From the NCBI RefSeq assembly GCF_013408445.1, contig NZ_JACBZL010000001.1, forward strand, positions 1,984,001 through 2,048,000: a stretch of 64,000 nt of DNA. The letters are read 5' to 3'. Origin of the DNA: Corynebacterium tuberculostearicum. Lineage in GTDB: Bacteria; Actinomycetota; Actinomycetes; Mycobacteriales; Mycobacteriaceae. Below are positions 62,494 through 64,000 of this stretch, piece after piece (positions within the stretch are counted from its first letter, which is position 1; each line of letters opens with the position of its first letter). Below the pieces are notes generated by a model. That model did no database searches. It was not told the origin of the DNA and saw only the letters and a list, made by a program, of their open reading frames with translations. Both the position numbers and the translations under genes were made by a program.

Positions 62494-63242
62494 TGAAACT
62501 GACACTTGAGATCTGGCGTCAAGCCGGACCGACCCAAGAAGGCCATTTCGAGACCGTCCAGGTGGATGACGCCTCTGAGCAGATGTCCATCCTGGAGCTG
62601 CTGGACCACGTTAACGAGGGCTACATTGAGCGCGGCGAAGAGCCCTTCGCCTTCGCTTCTGACTGCCGTGAGGGCATCTGCGGTACCTGTGGTTTGACCG
62701 TCAATGGTCGCCCGCACGGCCCTGGCCAGAACACCCCTGCCTGCCAGCAGCGCCTGTTCAACTTCACCGATGGCCAGACCGTCAAGCTGGAGCCATTCCG
62801 TTCCGCTGCCTACCCCGTCATCAAGGACATGGTCGTAGACCGCGCGGCACTGGATCACGTCATGGAGCAGGGCGGCTACGTCTCCATGGATGCTGGTACC
62901 GCTCCGGATGCGGATACCATGCACCTCAACCACGAGACCGCCGAGTACTCGCTGGACCACGCTGCCTGCATTGGCTGCGGTGCCTGCGTTGCTGCCTGCC
63001 CGAACGGTGCGGCTCACCTGTTTACCGGCGCGAAGCTGGTGCACCTTTCCCTGATGCCACTGGGCAAGGAAGAGCGTGGCCGCCGTGCTCGCAACATGGT
63101 CGACGACCTGGAAGCCAACTTTGGCCACTGCTCCCTCTACGGTGAGTGTGCCGATGTCTGCCCGGCTGGCGTTCCGCTGACTGCAGTTTCTGCGGTTACC
63201 CGCGAACGTGCACGTGCTGCTTTCCGTGGCAAGGACGACTAA
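62493..63242 (+). CDS. sdhB: succinate dehydrogenase iron-sulfur subunit
   Basis: The protein has 249 residues. The [2Fe-2S] cysteines are in SDCREGICGTCGL with a fourth in TPACQQR; the other clusters use ACIGCGACVAACPNG and HCSLYGECADVCPAG. It carries electrons from SdhA to SdhC. Its ATG overlaps the sdhA TAA by one base. Frame restored at sdhA matters for translation coupling. Confidence 0.95.
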   Translation: MKLTLEIWRQAGPTQEGHFETVQVDDASEQMSILELLDHVNEGYIERGEEPFAFASDCREGICGTCGLTVNGRPHGPGQNTPACQQRLFNFTDGQTVKLEPFRSAAYPVIKDMVVDRAALDHVMEQGGYVSMDAGTAPDADTMHLNHETAEYSLDHAACIGCGACVAACPNGAAHLFTGAKLVHLSLMPLGKEERGRRARNMVDDLEANFGHCSLYGECADVCPAGVPLTAVSAVTRERARAAFRGKDD

Positions 63243-63298
63243 GCTAAGGTTATTCCGTAGGAATACTAGGAACGAGAGAAAGACAGAAAGACTCCGCC

Positions 63299-63673
63299 AT
63301 GAGCGATAACACCCACGCAGTCGCTGACTACGCCAGCGAGACCTACCCGGAGTTCTCCGGCAAGATTCAGGACACCTACATTGAGGGCTACGATCCAGTA
63401 TCCTTCGGTGCTCCTCACTCTTCCCTTCTGCGCACCTCCACCTGGGTGGGCATGGGTCTGATCCTGTCTTGCCTCCCAGCCGCCGGCATCCTCATCTGGG
63501 GCCTTGGCGTGTGGGATACCCCGCTGGGCACTGCCGGTGAGGGCAACTACTCCCTGACCATCATCATCGGCATTATCGCTCTGGTGGCTGTGGCTATCGC
63601 CGCATTCGGCACCGTCCACTACGGCCGCCGCTACTACCGCAAGTACCGCAAGGAAACCGGCCGAGCTAACTAA
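63299..63673 (+). CDS. hypothetical membrane protein downstream of sdhB
   Basis: The protein has 124 residues: a polar N-terminus (to about 45), two membrane helices (about 47-68, 84-105) and a basic, Tyr/Arg-rich tail (YGRRYYRKYRKETGR). The ATG follows AGAAAGA at 55 bp after sdhB, and similar small membrane genes trail sdhCAB in corynebacteria. No function is known. Confidence 0.7.
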   Translation: MSDNTHAVADYASETYPEFSGKIQDTYIEGYDPVSFGAPHSSLLRTSTWVGMGLILSCLPAAGILIWGLGVWDTPLGTAGEGNYSLTIIIGIIALVAVAIAAFGTVHYGRRYYRKYRKETGRAN

Positions 63674-63720
63674 GGCAGCTGCCTAATCTAGGCATTGCCT
63701 AAGTTTCTGTACTGACTCGA

Positions 63721-63772
63721 CGCAACCCCCGCCTCCATTAGCATGTTCACCGTGCAGGAGGCGGGGGTTGCG
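63721..63772 (+). terminator. terminator of the sdhCAB operon
   Basis: CGCAACCCCCGCCTCC (63721-63736) pairs over 16 bp with GGAGGCGGGGGTTGCG (63757-63772), a very stable stem with a 20-nt loop. No strong T-tract follows. 63773-63924 holds only the promoter region of the next gene. Confidence 0.7.
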
Positions 63773-63924
63773 TGATCTCTCACCATCTAAACGACTCTGC
63801 CGCTAGCAGGTGGTAGCGATTCAACAAGTCGCTGGAATGACGGCAACCACCGGGCGTGTCCGAGGTGGGCACTAGTGTTATAGAACGAAGCTGAAATACA
63901 CTTTCACAACCTCAAGGAGAACTC

Positions 63925-64000
63925 ATGACGCACCGCGCGGACGAAGGCCTCGAAAGGGCTACGGCATCGGCATCGTCGGGTGCTGCTTCCGTGCCGCAGG
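63925..64000 (+). CDS. 5' end of a gene cut by the window edge
   Basis: AAGGAGA precedes an ATG, and the 25 visible codons begin MTHRADEGLERATASASSGA. The start is well supported but too little is present to identify the protein. Confidence 0.55.
   Translation, partial: MTHRADEGLERATASASSGAASVPQ

Noticed and set aside
60742..62505. Long open frame antisense to sdhA (587 codons)
   Set aside because: Composition artefact of the strongly biased sdhA codons; no domain or start signal.

Overview
The window looks like chromosomal DNA of a Corynebacterium species of the skin/nasopharynx type (moderately high G+C). Evidence: two corynomycolyltransferase paralogues, mycothiol-dependent formaldehyde dehydrogenase, GlxR, RamB, WhiB-family and SigC regulators, a type-B succinate dehydrogenase, a 6C RNA beside septum-site/Tad genes, and gene order familiar from C. 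glutamicum and mycobacteria (sigC-katA; metallophosphoesterase-ponA-whcA-DUF4177-RidA-MBL-crp-nth-TlpA-NUDIX-marP-epoxide hydrolase; ssd-tad; topA-cyaB-holB; lpd-ramB-sdhCAB).

Layout. 1-8.4 kb: partial YkvI-type transporter, a decayed vapBC pair, TetR-DoxX operon with a double operator on its start codon, NUDIX hydrolase, mntH behind a likely MntR box, sigC divergent from katA, a lipoprotein and a YhgE-like membrane protein. 8.4-10.4 kb: an unassigned structured RNA with terminator, a CitMHS citrate transporter and tRNA-Pro. 10.4-26 kb: the conserved envelope/redox block, interrupted between the MBL hydrolase and glxR by a complete IS30-family element. 25.8-31 kb: 6C RNA, two DnaA boxes and a compact Tad pilus operon. 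31-42.5 kb: MrfA-like helicase, cspA, DedA protein, topA, membrane proteins, adenylate cyclase cyaB, DNA polymerase III delta' and tRNA-Thr. 42.5-50.1 kb: acyl-CoA ligase, secreted SGNH esterase, mscR with its MBL partner, and rmlB-rmlCD-rmlA for dTDP-rhamnose. 50.1-57.6 kb: DUF222-HNH protein, M1 peptidase, two mycolyltransferases, a 36-residue peptide gene with its own terminator, and lpd. 57.6-64 kb: an 11-bp helical-phase repeat array between convergent lpd and ramB, then sdhCAB, in which sdhA carries a one-base frameshift.

How parts connect. Envelope building is prominent: PBP, rhamnose supply, mycolyl transfer, MarP protease, DedA and Tad pilus. cAMP signalling is represented at both ends by cyaB and glxR, and a GlxR-like site lies upstream of sdhC with a DtxR-like box; a RamB-like box precedes ramB itself. 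At least fifteen genes have a -10-like hexamer ending 6-7 nt before their start codon, which points to widespread leaderless transcription and was used to choose several starts.

The strongest leads are the 11-bp repeat array, the sdhA frameshift, a degenerate Fic-like protein, the structured RNA before the citrate transporter, the 36-residue peptide gene, and the paired DnaA boxes next to 6C RNA. All family calls come from reading the sequence; no database search was run.
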